This document shows, in pieces, positions 8,601 to 18,200 of a DNA stretch of 64,000 nucleotides. This DNA is from Pedobacter schmidteae (lineage in GTDB: Bacteria; Bacteroidota; Bacteroidia; Sphingobacteriales; Sphingobacteriaceae), in assembly GCF_900564155.1 (NCBI RefSeq), contig NZ_LS999839.1, positions 3,779,097 to 3,843,096 of the forward strand. The letters run 5' to 3'. The position numbers and the translations under genes were made by a program. Below the pieces are notes generated by a model. That model was not told the DNA's origin, ran no database searches, and was given only the letters and a program-made list of their open reading frames with translations. The first letter of the stretch is position 1. Each line of letters starts with the position of its first letter.

Positions 8601-9074
8601 CGGGCTGTTGGGATCAGTGAGCCCAAATATCTTGGTAACCTGAGCACCATGTTCCGGTATAAGGGTTTTTCTACAAATATCACCTTTGGTTATCGTTATG
8701 GCGGACAATTGTATAATTCCACGCTAATAGACAAGGTGGAGAATGCAGACTACAGGTACAACGTAGACGCCAGGGTTTACAATAACCGCTGGCAAAATCC
8801 GGGTGATAATGCGGCTTTTAAAGGCTTGCTGGTCACTACACCTACCAATATGACTTCCAGGTTTGTGCAGGATGAAAAGACCTTTATGTGCAGGAACATC
8901 AACGTTCAGTACGATGTAAAGTCCAAAACATTGCGTAAAAGCCTGGGGATAGAAAGCCTGCTGTTTTCGGGTAATGGGGCCGACTTGTTTTATATCTCCA
9001 CTGTGAAACGTGAAAGAGGTACAGCCTATCCTTTTTCTAAAAGGTTTTCATTGAGTATGAGTGCCACATTCTAA
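5700..9074 (+). CDS. susC: SusC/RagA-type TonB-dependent outer-membrane transporter with STN domain (locus 1)
   Basis: 1124 residues from the ATG at 5700; a GTG 13 codons upstream is possible. A long signal peptide ends near MQVSAATFAQ. It is followed by an STN signalling domain (about residues 45-115, LEDAFGKIRKQTGYDFIF), a carboxypeptidase-regulatory-like domain (KGKVTDEKGNPLPGAVI), and a plug with the SusC signature region around LIILDGFES and SITILKDASATAIYGSRGANGV. A 22-strand-type barrel ends in FSLSMSATF. With its SusD partner it imports an unknown ligand through the outer membrane using TonB energy. The STN domain marks it as a transducer that talks to the FecR protein encoded just upstream. 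It is a close paralogue of the SusC at 47581-50679. Confidence 0.95.
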   Translation: MKLNTFNLGVPKWLPPKFLLIVKVIIIIMTACLMQVSAATFAQLVTLKERNLSLEDAFGKIRKQTGYDFIFDADLLKTAGRINLDLKKASLREALSQCLAGQGLTFEIQAKSVTIIKKSLLDNLSDFLRAIDVKGKVTDEKGNPLPGAVIKVNGTNIRAAANVNGEFKLSGLDKSATLSISYVGYKTREITLKDNRELVIVLEEAQNEMDEVVINTGIFRKVDKSFTGASTTVNINELKASGNRNLLTSLRNIDPSFNMIENNLFGGDPNRIPEIQIRGNSSLPNINQLQDGTRVGLNTPLIILDGFESTLQRLMDMNENEVESITILKDASATAIYGSRGANGVIVITTKAPQLGKLRITYRNDMNIEMPDLTGYDVLDARQKLELERRVGLYDNPRPQFDIPLKAYYNYLLNEVNSGVNTYWLSKPLHTAIGQRHNLRIEGGDESFRYSASAQYNDEQGVMKKSFHRTFNGTINLTYIFRNIRFTNSLMIGTGNNSNSPYGSFSDYVKQNPYWRAYDENGNVIKVLGDPGDASFSSRWGSLPTNPLYNATLNTFDLASNTTITNNFSFGWKIYNDLQLRARLGVTKESRQSDNFKPAAHTDFANYAVADVFRKGSYAYGTGNALNYDGSINLSYSKIINEKHSLFAGLDYNVRQDKGTTYSFLAEGFSNAKLDFLSMALQYAPNSKPSGTESLSRAIGITSNVNYTYDNRYFADLSLRMDGSSQFGIQNRFAPFWSAGLGWNMEQEGFLKELDFINKLKLRASTGITGSQNFNAYQALSTYRYYSKDRYYNEMGAYLLGLGNEELKWQQKRSFNIGVEAQLFDNRVSLVADYYADKTVDLVSAINLPISNGFSSYIGNIGSMQNRGFEIKATAYVIRKEKGLTWSVSGAVINNNNKITSISQAMKDAVSAIEKNGGANPNLLYKEGYSTNTIWVVPSLGIDPGTGKEVYLSKDGNSTYIWNPADLRAVGISEPKYLGNLSTMFRYKGFSTNITFGYRYGGQLYNSTLIDKVENADYRYNVDARVYNNRWQNPGDNAAFKGLLVTTPTNMTSRFVQDEKTFMCRNINVQYDVKSKTLRKSLGIESLLFSGNGADLFYISTVKRERGTAYPFSKRFSLSMSATF

Positions 9075-9104
9075 TGTATTTTTTGATCTAACAACAATAT
9101 TCAG

Positions 9105-10559
9105 ATGAACAGAATAAAATATTTACTTATCGGATTGCTGGCCTGTTTCAGTCTCGGCTCCTGCAAAAAGTTTCTGACGGTGAACCCCAAAACGGACATT
9201 ACCCAGGATGATTTTTTCAGCTCGGAAGGGGGCTTTAAAGATGCACTAAGTGGGGTATATATCCAGATGAAGGGTACCGCTGCATATGGTGAGGCGCTCA
9301 CCATGACCACTGTTGAGCAGCTGATTTCGAACTGGGACGTAACCAATGGCAGTACAGAACAAAAAATTGGGGCTTACGATTACAATGATACCGGGGTTCA
9401 GGGTAGAATGTCGGCTATTTTTGCGCAGGCCTATGCTACCACTGCGGGTATCAATGCGATCCTCGGGCAAATTGACCAGCGACGGGATGTATTCAAAACC
9501 CCCGGAATGTACGAGCAGATTAAAGGCGAATGCCTGGCATTGCGTGCCTATTGTCTTTTTGATGTTTTACGTTTATTTGGCCCCGTACCGGCAAATGCCG
9601 GTAACGGTCTCATACTGCCATATCCGGTTAGTATTTCAAAATCTCCAAACCAGTTGATTTCTTATAATGATTTCAAGTCACAGTTGCTGAGCGACCTGTC
9701 GGCCGCTGTAGCGTTGTTGCAAAACGATCCGATCAGAAGCTATTCTTTGGACCAGCTGGGCAAACCCGGAACTGCACCCTTTATTCCTGCAGATAATTTT
9801 ATGGCCTACCGGTACCTGAAAATGAACTATTATGCGGTTAAGGCTGTGCAAGCCAGAATGTACCTTTGGTTCAACGACCAGGGCAATGCTTATGCCTGTG
9901 CAAAGGAGGTGATCGATGCAAAAAACGGAGACGGTACGGTTAAATTCAAACTGGGACTTGCTGCCGATATGACGGCGAAAGACTATGCCCTGACAGCAGA
10001 GCAGATTTTTGGTTTATATGACTGGGACCTTTATGATCGCTACACAAAAATTTACGGTACCGGGCTTTTAAAAAAAGGCAGTAATGAAACCATGGTGAAA
10101 ACCCAGTTGTACGGCAATACCGGAACAGACATCCGTGAAACCAGTCTTTGGAGTTTGGTTACCCAGTTTAACCAGTCAAAAACTTATATCATCAATAAAT
10201 ACCAGGTCAGTCAGGCACAGTCCAGCATTCAGCTTGATTTTAAAAGGATACCGATGTTGCGTATCAGTGAACTTTACCTGATTGCCATTGAAACGGCACC
10301 TGCTGCAGAAGCACAGACTTTATGGAACGCCTATCGCCTGGCAAGAAATATTGTAAGTACGCCGCTGCCTACAGGAACTGCACCCTTGCAGGCAATACTG
10401 ATGCCGGAATACAGGAAAGAGTTTTTTGCCGAAGGGCAGGCTTTCTTTATGTACAAACGTATGAATGCAGGAGCCCCGAACGTATTATGGACCCCTACAG
10501 GTGTTAGCATCAACTATGTTGTTCCGCTGCCACAGGGCGAATTGGTAAAAACTTATTAA
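9105..10559 (+). CDS. susD: SusD/RagB-type surface lipoprotein (locus 1)
   Basis: 484 residues with lipobox LGSC near residues 17-20, followed by KKFLTVNPKTDITQDDFF, a typical SusD start. A long TPR-like helical body includes IKGECLALRAYCLFDVLRLFG, the hallmark helix of the family, and MLRISELYLIAIETA. SusD caps the SusC barrel as a lid and binds the ligand. It lies 30 bases after susC. It is paralogous to the SusD at 50689-52113. The C-terminal part is somewhat short relative to the roughly 500-600 residues usual for glycan-type SusD proteins. Confidence 0.93.
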   Translation: MNRIKYLLIGLLACFSLGSCKKFLTVNPKTDITQDDFFSSEGGFKDALSGVYIQMKGTAAYGEALTMTTVEQLISNWDVTNGSTEQKIGAYDYNDTGVQGRMSAIFAQAYATTAGINAILGQIDQRRDVFKTPGMYEQIKGECLALRAYCLFDVLRLFGPVPANAGNGLILPYPVSISKSPNQLISYNDFKSQLLSDLSAAVALLQNDPIRSYSLDQLGKPGTAPFIPADNFMAYRYLKMNYYAVKAVQARMYLWFNDQGNAYACAKEVIDAKNGDGTVKFKLGLAADMTAKDYALTAEQIFGLYDWDLYDRYTKIYGTGLLKKGSNETMVKTQLYGNTGTDIRETSLWSLVTQFNQSKTYIINKYQVSQAQSSIQLDFKRIPMLRISELYLIAIETAPAAEAQTLWNAYRLARNIVSTPLPTGTAPLQAILMPEYRKEFFAEGQAFFMYKRMNAGAPNVLWTPTGVSINYVVPLPQGELVKTY

Positions 10560-10570
10560 CCGGTAAAACT

Positions 10571-11344
10571 ATGTATCCTTTAAAATATTTTATGGTGCTG
10601 GCATGCGCTGCTGCACTTTTTACATCCTGTAAAAATGACAATTACCTGCTTTATGAAACGGAATCACGTATACAGTTCGGACCCGAAAGGTCTAAAATAT
10701 ACCAGTCGTCTTATAACCTGGCTGATACACTGAAACCTTATTCTTTCGCCTATACAGATGCTGTACAGGATACGGTCTTTTTTGACATCTATGCCATAGG
10801 CAAGGTTTCGGCGAAGGACCGGGCCGTCAAGCTGGAGCAGGTACAGGTAAGTGGACAGGAAAATGCCATTCCGGGGACGCATTATCAGGATTTTTCCAAC
10901 CCTTCTGTGGCCGGTAGATATATAATTAAAGCCGAGGAAAGTCACACCCGGGTACCTGTTGTGTTGTTACGCGATGCTTCCCTGAAAACGAAAACGGTGA
11001 TGTTAAAGATTAGCGTGGCTAACAATGAGGCGTTTAGGGTAGGAGAGCCGGCATATGCCTGGCGCAAAATAGAATTGACGGACCGGCTAAGCCGGCCTGC
11101 TGCGTGGACAGACTTCATGACTTCCACCTATTTTGGAAAGTACAGCGTTACCAAACATCGCTTTATGATAGAACAGACTGGCGAACGCTGGGATCAGGAT
11201 TTTATGAAGGAAATCTTACAAAGAGGCTCCACATCGCTAATTTACTGGCAGGGCGTCCTGAAAACTGCAGTTACCAATTATAATAATGCTCATCCCGGCA
11301 GCCCGCTGAAAGATGAGTTTAATGAGCTGGTTATTATTCCTTAA
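10571..11344 (+). CDS. DUF4843-type lipoprotein (locus 1)
   Basis: 257 residues with a lipoprotein signal peptide ending in FTSC, then KNDNYLLYE. After a short linker come an IQFGPE strand and a series of beta-strands (SFAYTDA, TVFFDIYAIG, PVVLLRDASL), a pattern I associate with DUF4843 proteins found beside SusC/SusD pairs. The likely site is the cell surface, as an accessory ligand-binding lipoprotein. The gene starts 11 bases after susD. Locus 4 has the matching gene at 52125-52880 in the same order. The exact ligand is unknown. Confidence 0.82.
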   Translation: MYPLKYFMVLACAAALFTSCKNDNYLLYETESRIQFGPERSKIYQSSYNLADTLKPYSFAYTDAVQDTVFFDIYAIGKVSAKDRAVKLEQVQVSGQENAIPGTHYQDFSNPSVAGRYIIKAEESHTRVPVVLLRDASLKTKTVMLKISVANNEAFRVGEPAYAWRKIELTDRLSRPAAWTDFMTSTYFGKYSVTKHRFMIEQTGERWDQDFMKEILQRGSTSLIYWQGVLKTAVTNYNNAHPGSPLKDEFNELVIIP

Positions 11345-11358
11345 CAAAAAACAGAAAC

Positions 11359-12894
11359 ATGAAACCAATACATATATTGATACTCTCCCTGCTTGTTATT
11401 TCAAGCACTTCCTGTTATAAGGACAAGGGTAATTATGACTATACGCCACTGGAGAAAATTACGATCAGCGGCATCAACAGTTCCTATGAACGGCTGTCGA
11501 TGGATGAAAAAATTACGATCAGTCCAACGGTGAGTTCCACTTTACCTGATGCTGATTTTGAATATACCTGGGGTATTTATGATCCTAATGTATCGCTGGT
11601 CAAGCCGGCACAAAAAATGGATACCATCGGAAGGGATTTAAAGCTGGATTACCGGGTGATCCAGGATGCCAGGCCCTGGATACTGTATTTTGCAGCTAAA
11701 AATAAAAAAACAGGACTTACTACCAGCACGACTGCGGCATTAAACGTAGTGACACAATTTACCACCGGCTGGTATGTGGCAAAAGATGAAGCGGATAAAA
11801 CAGATATCGATTTTTTTACCGTTTCGGCAACCGAAAATGTACCGCAGAAGAGGTTAAGCAATATTTTTAGTGAAAGAAACGGACGCAAACTGGACGGAAA
11901 GGCCGGAAGCTTTTGTTTCGTTACCAATTTTCAGAGTCCAGAAAATGGTGCTATGGTGGATACAAAGGCACTTTTTTTAACCTCAGAACGCGACGTCACT
12001 GTTACAGGTATCAATACGTTAAGGGAGCTCAGCAACTTTAACAGCTTATTTTATGCAGCTCCGGGAGTTAAGAAACCAGAGTTTGTTACCCTCGGTTCAC
12101 TGGCCTATTACTTTCTTAATGATGGTAAGATCTACAGCAATTATTCGTTTTCGGTAAATGAAGGGAAATTTGCAGCAGCGCAGCTACGTGACAACGAAAA
12201 TACACCCTACCATTTGAGTAAGTACTTTATTACTGGTAGTTCGGCAAAGCCTTATTTCTTTGATGAGATGAGCTGCTCTTTTTTATCTACTTCGCCTACC
12301 AGCACGGTAATGACCCCGCTTGTTGATGGTAAAGACTCTAAGATGAGTGCCAATAACAACAATAAAAAACTGATTTATATGGCGCAGAAAACGCAAAGCC
12401 CGTATACCGGCTATGCGATTCTTCAGGATAAAACAGATGCCAGCATGAAGCACCTGGTAGCTATAACAGGTGTCACAGCCTCACCAACGGCAATTAATAT
12501 GGTGCCACAGCTGTTAAGTCCTTCAGATAAAATCTACAATGCTACAAAATATGCCTTGAACGACTCAGATGAAGATATCATTTACTTTGTAACCGGTAAC
12601 CAGGTATGGTCGCGCAACTTGTCCAACAAACTTGAAATATTGCAATATACTGCGCCTGCTGATGAAGAAATTACATTTATCCGCCACCGCAAATACACCA
12701 AGGCACCTTATACCTATAACTTCGTAATGATCGGGACAAAAAAAGGGGGCGATTACAAAATACGGATGTTCAGCAAGTCTTCCGGTAACCTTTCCGCTAA
12801 TCCAGTCATTACATTGGAGGGGCAGGGCTCGGCAAGTGATGCGATATTTATTACGCCTTCTGTAGCCAACAATACTTACCAGCCTTCTCTTTAA
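11359..12894 (+). CDS. PKD-like family lipoprotein (locus 1)
   Basis: 511 residues with a signal peptide ending in TSC, then YKDKGNYDYTPLEKITISG, the conserved start of the PKD-like family (PF16407 type). An N-terminal Ig-like/PKD region is followed by a long region of repeated beta-strands (for example TTGWYVAKDE, SLAYYFLNDGKIY) suggestive of a propeller-like or beta-rich binding domain. It is the last gene of the locus 1 operon, 14 bases after the DUF4843 gene and followed by a strong nested hairpin. It is paralogous to the protein at 52917-54485. It probably binds ligand at the cell surface; no enzyme motif is visible. Confidence 0.85.
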   Translation: MKPIHILILSLLVISSTSCYKDKGNYDYTPLEKITISGINSSYERLSMDEKITISPTVSSTLPDADFEYTWGIYDPNVSLVKPAQKMDTIGRDLKLDYRVIQDARPWILYFAAKNKKTGLTTSTTAALNVVTQFTTGWYVAKDEADKTDIDFFTVSATENVPQKRLSNIFSERNGRKLDGKAGSFCFVTNFQSPENGAMVDTKALFLTSERDVTVTGINTLRELSNFNSLFYAAPGVKKPEFVTLGSLAYYFLNDGKIYSNYSFSVNEGKFAAAQLRDNENTPYHLSKYFITGSSAKPYFFDEMSCSFLSTSPTSTVMTPLVDGKDSKMSANNNNKKLIYMAQKTQSPYTGYAILQDKTDASMKHLVAITGVTASPTAINMVPQLLSPSDKIYNATKYALNDSDEDIIYFVTGNQVWSRNLSNKLEILQYTAPADEEITFIRHRKYTKAPYTYNFVMIGTKKGGDYKIRMFSKSSGNLSANPVITLEGQGSASDAIFITPSVANNTYQPSL

Positions 12895-12917
12895 ATATTT
12901 ATGGCTTTAGATAGGTG

Positions 12918-12994
12918 AAAAAACATCCCTGCTGGAGATAAGTCTGGTACCCAAAGGGGTATTAACCAGTTGAATGTCGGCAGGGATGTTTTTT
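12918..12994 (+). terminator. Nested-hairpin terminator of locus 1
   Basis: A perfect 15-bp outer stem, AAAAAACATCCCTGC (12918-12932) with GCAGGGATGTTTTTT (12980-12994). It encloses an inner two-part stem, CTGG TACCC (12944-12952) with GGGTA TTAA CCAG (12957-12969). It ends in a T-run, follows the last gene of locus 1 by 23 bases and precedes the locus 2 sigma gene. Confidence 0.8.
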
Positions 12995-13165
12995 GGGATT
13001 TCATCATCAGTAAAATAAATCAGTTGGCTAATTTGAGAAATGCGGCAAGATCTGCCAAATTGTTAAGATTACATTTTCCCGGTGTGAGTTGTTTATCAAT
13101 TTTTTATGAATAATGCTTATTATTGGCTCCTGTAACTCTATATTGAGGAGAAGATAGGAATCATC

Positions 13166-13756
13166 ATGGTCATTAAATCCCTTCAGGAAGAAACTGAACT
13201 GCTGGCTAAAATAGCTGGGGGAGACCAGCTGGCCTTTAAAGTGGTATATGACCGTTATTACCGGGAAATCTACAACTTTGCGTTCAAGTGGCTTCAAGAC
13301 AAAGAACCTGCCCGTGAAATTGTTCAGGAAACGATGCTGCACCTTTGGCAACTGGGGTATAAGCTGATTGATATTCATAACGTAGAGAGTTTCCTGAAAA
13401 CAATTGCCAAACGTAAAGCTATAGATGCTTTTCGTAAAAAGGTATTGCAGGAAAAGTCTGTCAGGATGCTGGCGAATGCCTATATCGACGGACATAATGA
13501 AACTGAAGAGGGGATTTTGATGAGGGAGGCGAGGAATATTCTGGCCCAGGGGATAAGTCTTCTTCCCTACCAACAGCAACAGGTGTACAGGCTTTGCCAC
13601 CAGGAAGGCCTTAAATACGAAGAGGCTGCCCGTCAATTGGGGATTGCTCATGGATCAGTGCAGACACACATGAAGCTGGCCTTAAAGTTTCTGCGTGCCC
13701 ATATCCTTAAAAACACCGATGTGGCGGCTCTGCTGGTGATTTTAAAATTATTTTAA
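13166..13756 (+). CDS. ECF sigma-70 factor of locus 2
   Basis: 196 residues. Region 2 is visible in AFKVVYDRYYREIYNFAF and AREIVQETMLHLWQ. Region 4 is visible in LPYQQQQVYRLCHQEGLKY and EAARQLGIAHGSVQTHMKLA. The YRLCHQEGLKY motif is shared almost exactly with the locus 3 sigma factor at 26920, so these two are closer paralogues than either is to the locus 1 factor. It ends in a hydrophobic tail (DVAALLVILKLF). It should direct the susC operon that follows its FecR gene. The gap from the locus 1 terminator to the ATG is about 170 bases, enough for its own promoter. Confidence 0.93.
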   Translation: MVIKSLQEETELLAKIAGGDQLAFKVVYDRYYREIYNFAFKWLQDKEPAREIVQETMLHLWQLGYKLIDIHNVESFLKTIAKRKAIDAFRKKVLQEKSVRMLANAYIDGHNETEEGILMREARNILAQGISLLPYQQQQVYRLCHQEGLKYEEAARQLGIAHGSVQTHMKLALKFLRAHILKNTDVAALLVILKLF

Positions 13757-13833
13757 TTTTTTTTTCTTTTCCTTACCTCGATTTTTTTTGTCATTCGACT
13801 TAAGTTTAAATGGGCAGCATGCCCCGGCTAAAG

Positions 13834-15063
13834 ATGAACAAAGAAAAGTTAAGTTATTTGCGTTTACAGTACCTGTCGGGTAATATTACCGATGGGGAAT
13901 TGGCTGAGTTAAAGTTACTGGTCAGCAATCCAGACCTGGATGCAGCGTTTATTGAGCTGGCAGAAGAGATCTGGCTGGCAGGCAGTCAGGATGTTGAGCC
14001 GCTGAATGTTGAAACAGCCAGGGAAATATATGTACAGGTAACTGCGAGCGTCCAGCAGAAAAAAACAGTGAAACTCTGGCCGCGCTTTGCTGTTGCTGCT
14101 TCGGTTATCCTGATTGCAGGCGTTGGTCTGTATTTCCTTTTAAACAGGCCGGACGCTGTTTATCATTCGGATGCTGCACCTGGCACTGTGGGTGCAACAC
14201 TTACATTGGCCAGCGGGAAACAAATCCGGTTAGGCGCTGCAGCTAAAGGAACATTGGCCAACGAGGCTGGAGTAACCATTACCAAGCAGGCTGATGGAAA
14301 ACTGGTATATCAGATCGGGACTGCAGGCAAAGACAATAGCATGAATACCCTGAGCACGACCAGGGGAGAAACCTACCAGGTCCGTTTGTCGGACGGTACG
14401 ATGGTTTGGTTAAACGCGGATTCCAGGTTAACTTATGCTGCTGCTTTAAATGAATCCGGAACGAGTAGAAAAAATGACAGGCTCGGCGCGAGGAGGGTAA
14501 AACTTGAAGGTGAGGCTTATTTTGAAGTGGCAAAAGTCTATAAACCATCTGCAGCTGAAAAAGGAACTTTGTCTGGTGTGACTGAGCGGGTTCCTTTTAT
14601 TGTAGAAACACCAACGCAGCAAATTGAGGTGCTGGGTACACATTTTAACATTAACAGCTATTCCGATGAGCCTTTGGTAAGCACAACCCTGATGGAAGGA
14701 AGTGTGCGTGTTGCGGCGGCTGGCCATTCAAAGGGGGCAGTACAGGCAGTGGTACTCAGTCCTGGTCAGCAGGCGATTAACCAGCAGGGCGATATTAAAG
14801 TGGTAAAAGCCAACCTGGAGCAGGTAACGGACTGGAAGCAGGGCGACTTTTACCTGAACCATATCAATTTTAAGACGGCAATGCGCAAAATTGCCCGTTG
14901 GTATAATGTAGAAGTTGTTTACGATGCTTCTGTTTCTGATGAGATAGAGGCTGGTGGCTGGATTTCAAGGAATAAAAAACTCTCAGAAGTCCTGCAATCC
15001 ATAGAAGCTACCGGACAGGTGCACTTTAAGATAGAAGGGCGAAAAATTATTGTGTTCAAATAA
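13834..15063 (+). CDS. FecR-type anti-sigma factor of locus 2
   Basis: 409 residues from the ATG at 13834. That start is chosen because MNKEKLSYLRLQYLSG aligns with the start of the locus 3 FecR (MNKERIGYLCRQYFGD); ATGs at 13810 and 13819 are alternatives. An N-terminal sigma-binding region is followed by one membrane segment (FAVAASVILIAGVGLYFLL). The periplasmic FecR domain has LSDGTMVWLNADS, LEGEAYFEVAK, VLGTHFNINSY and TTLMEGSVRV. The C-terminal DUF4974 domain includes MRKIARWYNVEVVYD. There is an extra loop of about 20 residues between YFEVAK and the following PFIVE strand compared with the other FecR proteins here. It is the expected periplasmic partner of the SusC at 15261. Confidence 0.93.
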   Translation: MNKEKLSYLRLQYLSGNITDGELAELKLLVSNPDLDAAFIELAEEIWLAGSQDVEPLNVETAREIYVQVTASVQQKKTVKLWPRFAVAASVILIAGVGLYFLLNRPDAVYHSDAAPGTVGATLTLASGKQIRLGAAAKGTLANEAGVTITKQADGKLVYQIGTAGKDNSMNTLSTTRGETYQVRLSDGTMVWLNADSRLTYAAALNESGTSRKNDRLGARRVKLEGEAYFEVAKVYKPSAAEKGTLSGVTERVPFIVETPTQQIEVLGTHFNINSYSDEPLVSTTLMEGSVRVAAAGHSKGAVQAVVLSPGQQAINQQGDIKVVKANLEQVTDWKQGDFYLNHINFKTAMRKIARWYNVEVVYDASVSDEIEAGGWISRNKKLSEVLQSIEATGQVHFKIEGRKIIVFK

Positions 15064-15102
15064 TACCAAATAGAGAGATTACTAAACCAAAAAAACAAAA
15101 TT

Positions 15103-15132
15103 ATGAAGATAGATCTACATCAGAAAAACTAG
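15103..15132 (+). CDS. Possible 9-residue leader peptide upstream of susC (locus 2)
   Basis: A short frame, MKIDLHQKN, ends 14 bases before the leader hairpin at 15147-15172. It matches in length and place the frame at 5524-5553 in locus 1, but not in sequence. It could be coincidence. Confidence 0.2.
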   Translation: MKIDLHQKN

Positions 15133-15146
15133 GGGGAGGGGAAACA

Positions 15147-15172
15147 AACCAGATCCTTTTTAGGATCTGGTT
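15147..15172 (+). promoter_or_regulatory. Leader hairpin between fecR and susC (locus 2)
   Basis: A perfect 10-bp stem AACCAGATCC / GGATCTGGTT with loop TTTTTA. It lies 84 bases after fecR and 88 bases before susC. It could be a terminator for the upstream pair or a leader element. It occupies the same place as the hairpins of loci 1 and 3, although the sequence differs. Confidence 0.55.
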
Positions 15173-15260
15173 ATAGTTTGGCCACAATTAATTTACTGTA
15201 AACCGCAGGAGCCCGCACCGTGGAAAGTTCAGGGCGTACTGCACAACCAAACCATTACAA

Positions 15261-18200
15261 ATGTATAGAATTTATACCGAAAACCAGGGTATGGCCATTG
15301 GGCTGTACCGTAAACTATTGCTAATTATGCGACTTACCACCGTAATATTAATAGCATCTCTCATGCAGGTCAGTGCAGCAACATTTGGCCAGCGAATTAC
15401 CATGGACAAGAAGAAAGCATCCATTGAGTCTGTGTTAAAGGAAATCCGTAAACAAAGTGGCTACGATTTTTACTATGATGGTCATGTGCTTTCATCGGCC
15501 CCGGTGGTGAATGTTAAATTGAACAATGCCAGTGTACCGGATGCCCTGCGGGCAGCATTTGAAGGACTTGATATTGTATACACCATCAAGGGCAATATTG
15601 TTTCCTTAAAAAAGAAGGAGAGTGGTTTCCTGGATAAGGTGCTTGGGGTTTTTGCAGACATCGATGTCCAGGGCACAGTGGTTGATACTGAAGGTAATGC
15701 GCTGGCCGGGGCTACTGTGAGGATAAAAGGCACAAATCGTGTGGCAGTAACCAATAGCAACGGTGAGTTTAGTTTGCGGAATGTAAATGAAAACGCGGTA
15801 CTGGAAATTTCTTACCTGGGCTACCGTACCCGGGAGGTTAAAGCAGCGAAAAGCATGGGCCGTATTTTACTGGAGCTTTCCAGCGGTGAGCTTAGTGAGG
15901 TATTTGTCATCTCAACTGGTTACCAAACGCTTCCCAAAGACAGAAGTACGGGCTCTTTTGTACATGTGAGTGCAGAGAAAGTAGGCCAGAAAAGTATAGG
16001 TATGAATGTGGTAGACCGCTTAGAGGGCCTGGTACCAGGTCTGGCGGTAAATTATGGACAGGGGAATGAAAAGCTGATGTTGCGTGGGGTGAGTTCCATT
16101 AACCTTGGCCGGCAGCCTTTAATTATTCTGGACGGGATACCTGTTGCGGAATACCGTAATATAGAGTCGCTGGTAAACCCGCAGGACGTAAAAGACATAA
16201 CTGTACTCAAAGATGCAACGGCTGCTTCCATCTGGGGGGCACAGGCTGCAAACGGGGTGATTGTGATTACCACTAAATCGGGTGAATACAATAGCAATAA
16301 GGTTAATGTAGCCTACGACGGTTTTGTTTCTTTTAAAGGCATGCCTGAGTACGGCGCTTTAAATTTAATGTCGGGCCAGGAGTTTATTACTGCTGCCAAA
16401 CAGTTGTTTCAGAACAGCAATTACCTGGCTTCCTATCCTTACGCTACGGTAAGCAACGTAAGCGCAGGGAGTTACCCGAAAATTTATCCGCACGAGCAGA
16501 TTTTTTACGATTGGAAAGCGGGGCTGAACAGCGAGACGGTGGCCAACCAGCGTTGGGATTCCCTGGCCAATTTGTCCAACCGGAGCCAAATTGATAAAAA
16601 TTTCTACCAGCAGGTCATGCTCAGTTCCCATAGTATAACCTTGTCTGGTGGTGGTAAACTGAATAAATTTTTTGGCTCGCTTGCCTATACCAGGTATGAC
16701 AATGCCGATAAGTCGACCCGGGACCGGTATAATTTCAATTTAAAAGAAGAATGGAAACTGGCCAAATGGCTTACCCTTGATCTGAGTGGAAATATGTCGT
16801 ACGAAAAAAACCAGGTGCTGAATATTTCTTATCCAACCACATTGGACCAGTATGTTCCGTATGCACTGTTCGCTGACGGGAACGGAAAGCCTTTATCACA
16901 AAGTTATCTGTACATGACTGATGCTTATAGAAATACAGCCGAGCAGCGCAGCAAGATCAGTCTTGACTATGTTCCTTTAAATGAGTTGAAACAGAATCGT
17001 AACGACAATGGTGTGCTGGCGGCCAGGATAAATGGAGGGATCAGGATAAACCTGTATAAAGGACTTAACTTCAGTACCAGGGGGCAGTACCAGCGGACTG
17101 TAGATGACGGGTATAGTTTTTTCGACCAGAATGCCTATCGGGTACGCCTGGAGAACGTACAGTTCACACCAATTCCGGCTGCAGGTGCAGAACCTTCAAC
17201 CATTTTACCCAAAACAGGAGGACACTACTATACCAATAAGCTGAATGTAACTGCTAAAACGATCAGAAACCAGCTTGATTATAGCTTGCAATTGGGCGAT
17301 CATCAGCTCACTGCCCTTGCGGGACAAGAAATAAGGAGTACACTTTTTGAGCTGACCAATACCATGACCAGGGGCTTTGATTTTCAGACGCAGACCTACG
17401 GCACTTACAATTACAATTTAAAGGACCTGGAAAGCCCGGGATTGAGTAACCCGGTATTGCCGGTGGGAACGGCCGCAAGAAACACACTCCGGGTAGTACC
17501 GATTACCAAAGCTGAGAACCAGGTACGTTTTGTGTCCTTTTATGGAAACCTTGCTTATGCCTATAAAAACCGTTATAATTTTAACGGGAGTTTGCGTTAC
17601 GATCAGTCCAACCTTTTTGGTAAATCCAGCAGCAGCCAGAACAAGCCTATCTGGAGTACAGGTTTGAGCTGGAATATGGAAAGGGAAGATTTTTTCAAAT
17701 CTGAAATGATCAGCAAACTGATGTTGAGGGCCACCTATGGGATAGCAGGAAATTCACCTGATCCGGGCAAAGGAGGAGTTGCCGATGTACTTTTTGCCAA
17801 CAACAATGCATTTTACAACGGCCTGGGAACAGGGTATGTCATCATCAGTCCGGGCAATGATCGCCTGGTATGGGAAGAAACCCGCTCTTTAAATCTTGGG
17901 GTCGATTTTGAACTGCTTGACCAACGGATTTCCGGATCGGTAGATTATTACAACAAACAGACTTCCAATCTGCTGGGTGACCGTCCTTTGGACCCGACAA
18001 CAGGGTGGTATACGGCTTTTGGCAACCTTGGCGAATTGTACAATAAAGGGGTTGAAGTTTCTATCAACAGCAGGAACATTAACCAGGGGGATTTCAGCTG
18101 GACAAGCAATTTCAATATTGCCTACAACAAAAACAAGATCAGTTCCCTGAAAAGGTACAATGCTTTGACTGTAGATGCCAAGACAAAAGATGGTTTTATT

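Noticed and set aside
13028..13651. 207-codon minus-strand frame opposite the locus 2 sigma gene
   Set aside because: It is antisense to a clear ECF sigma factor and has no recognisable motif.
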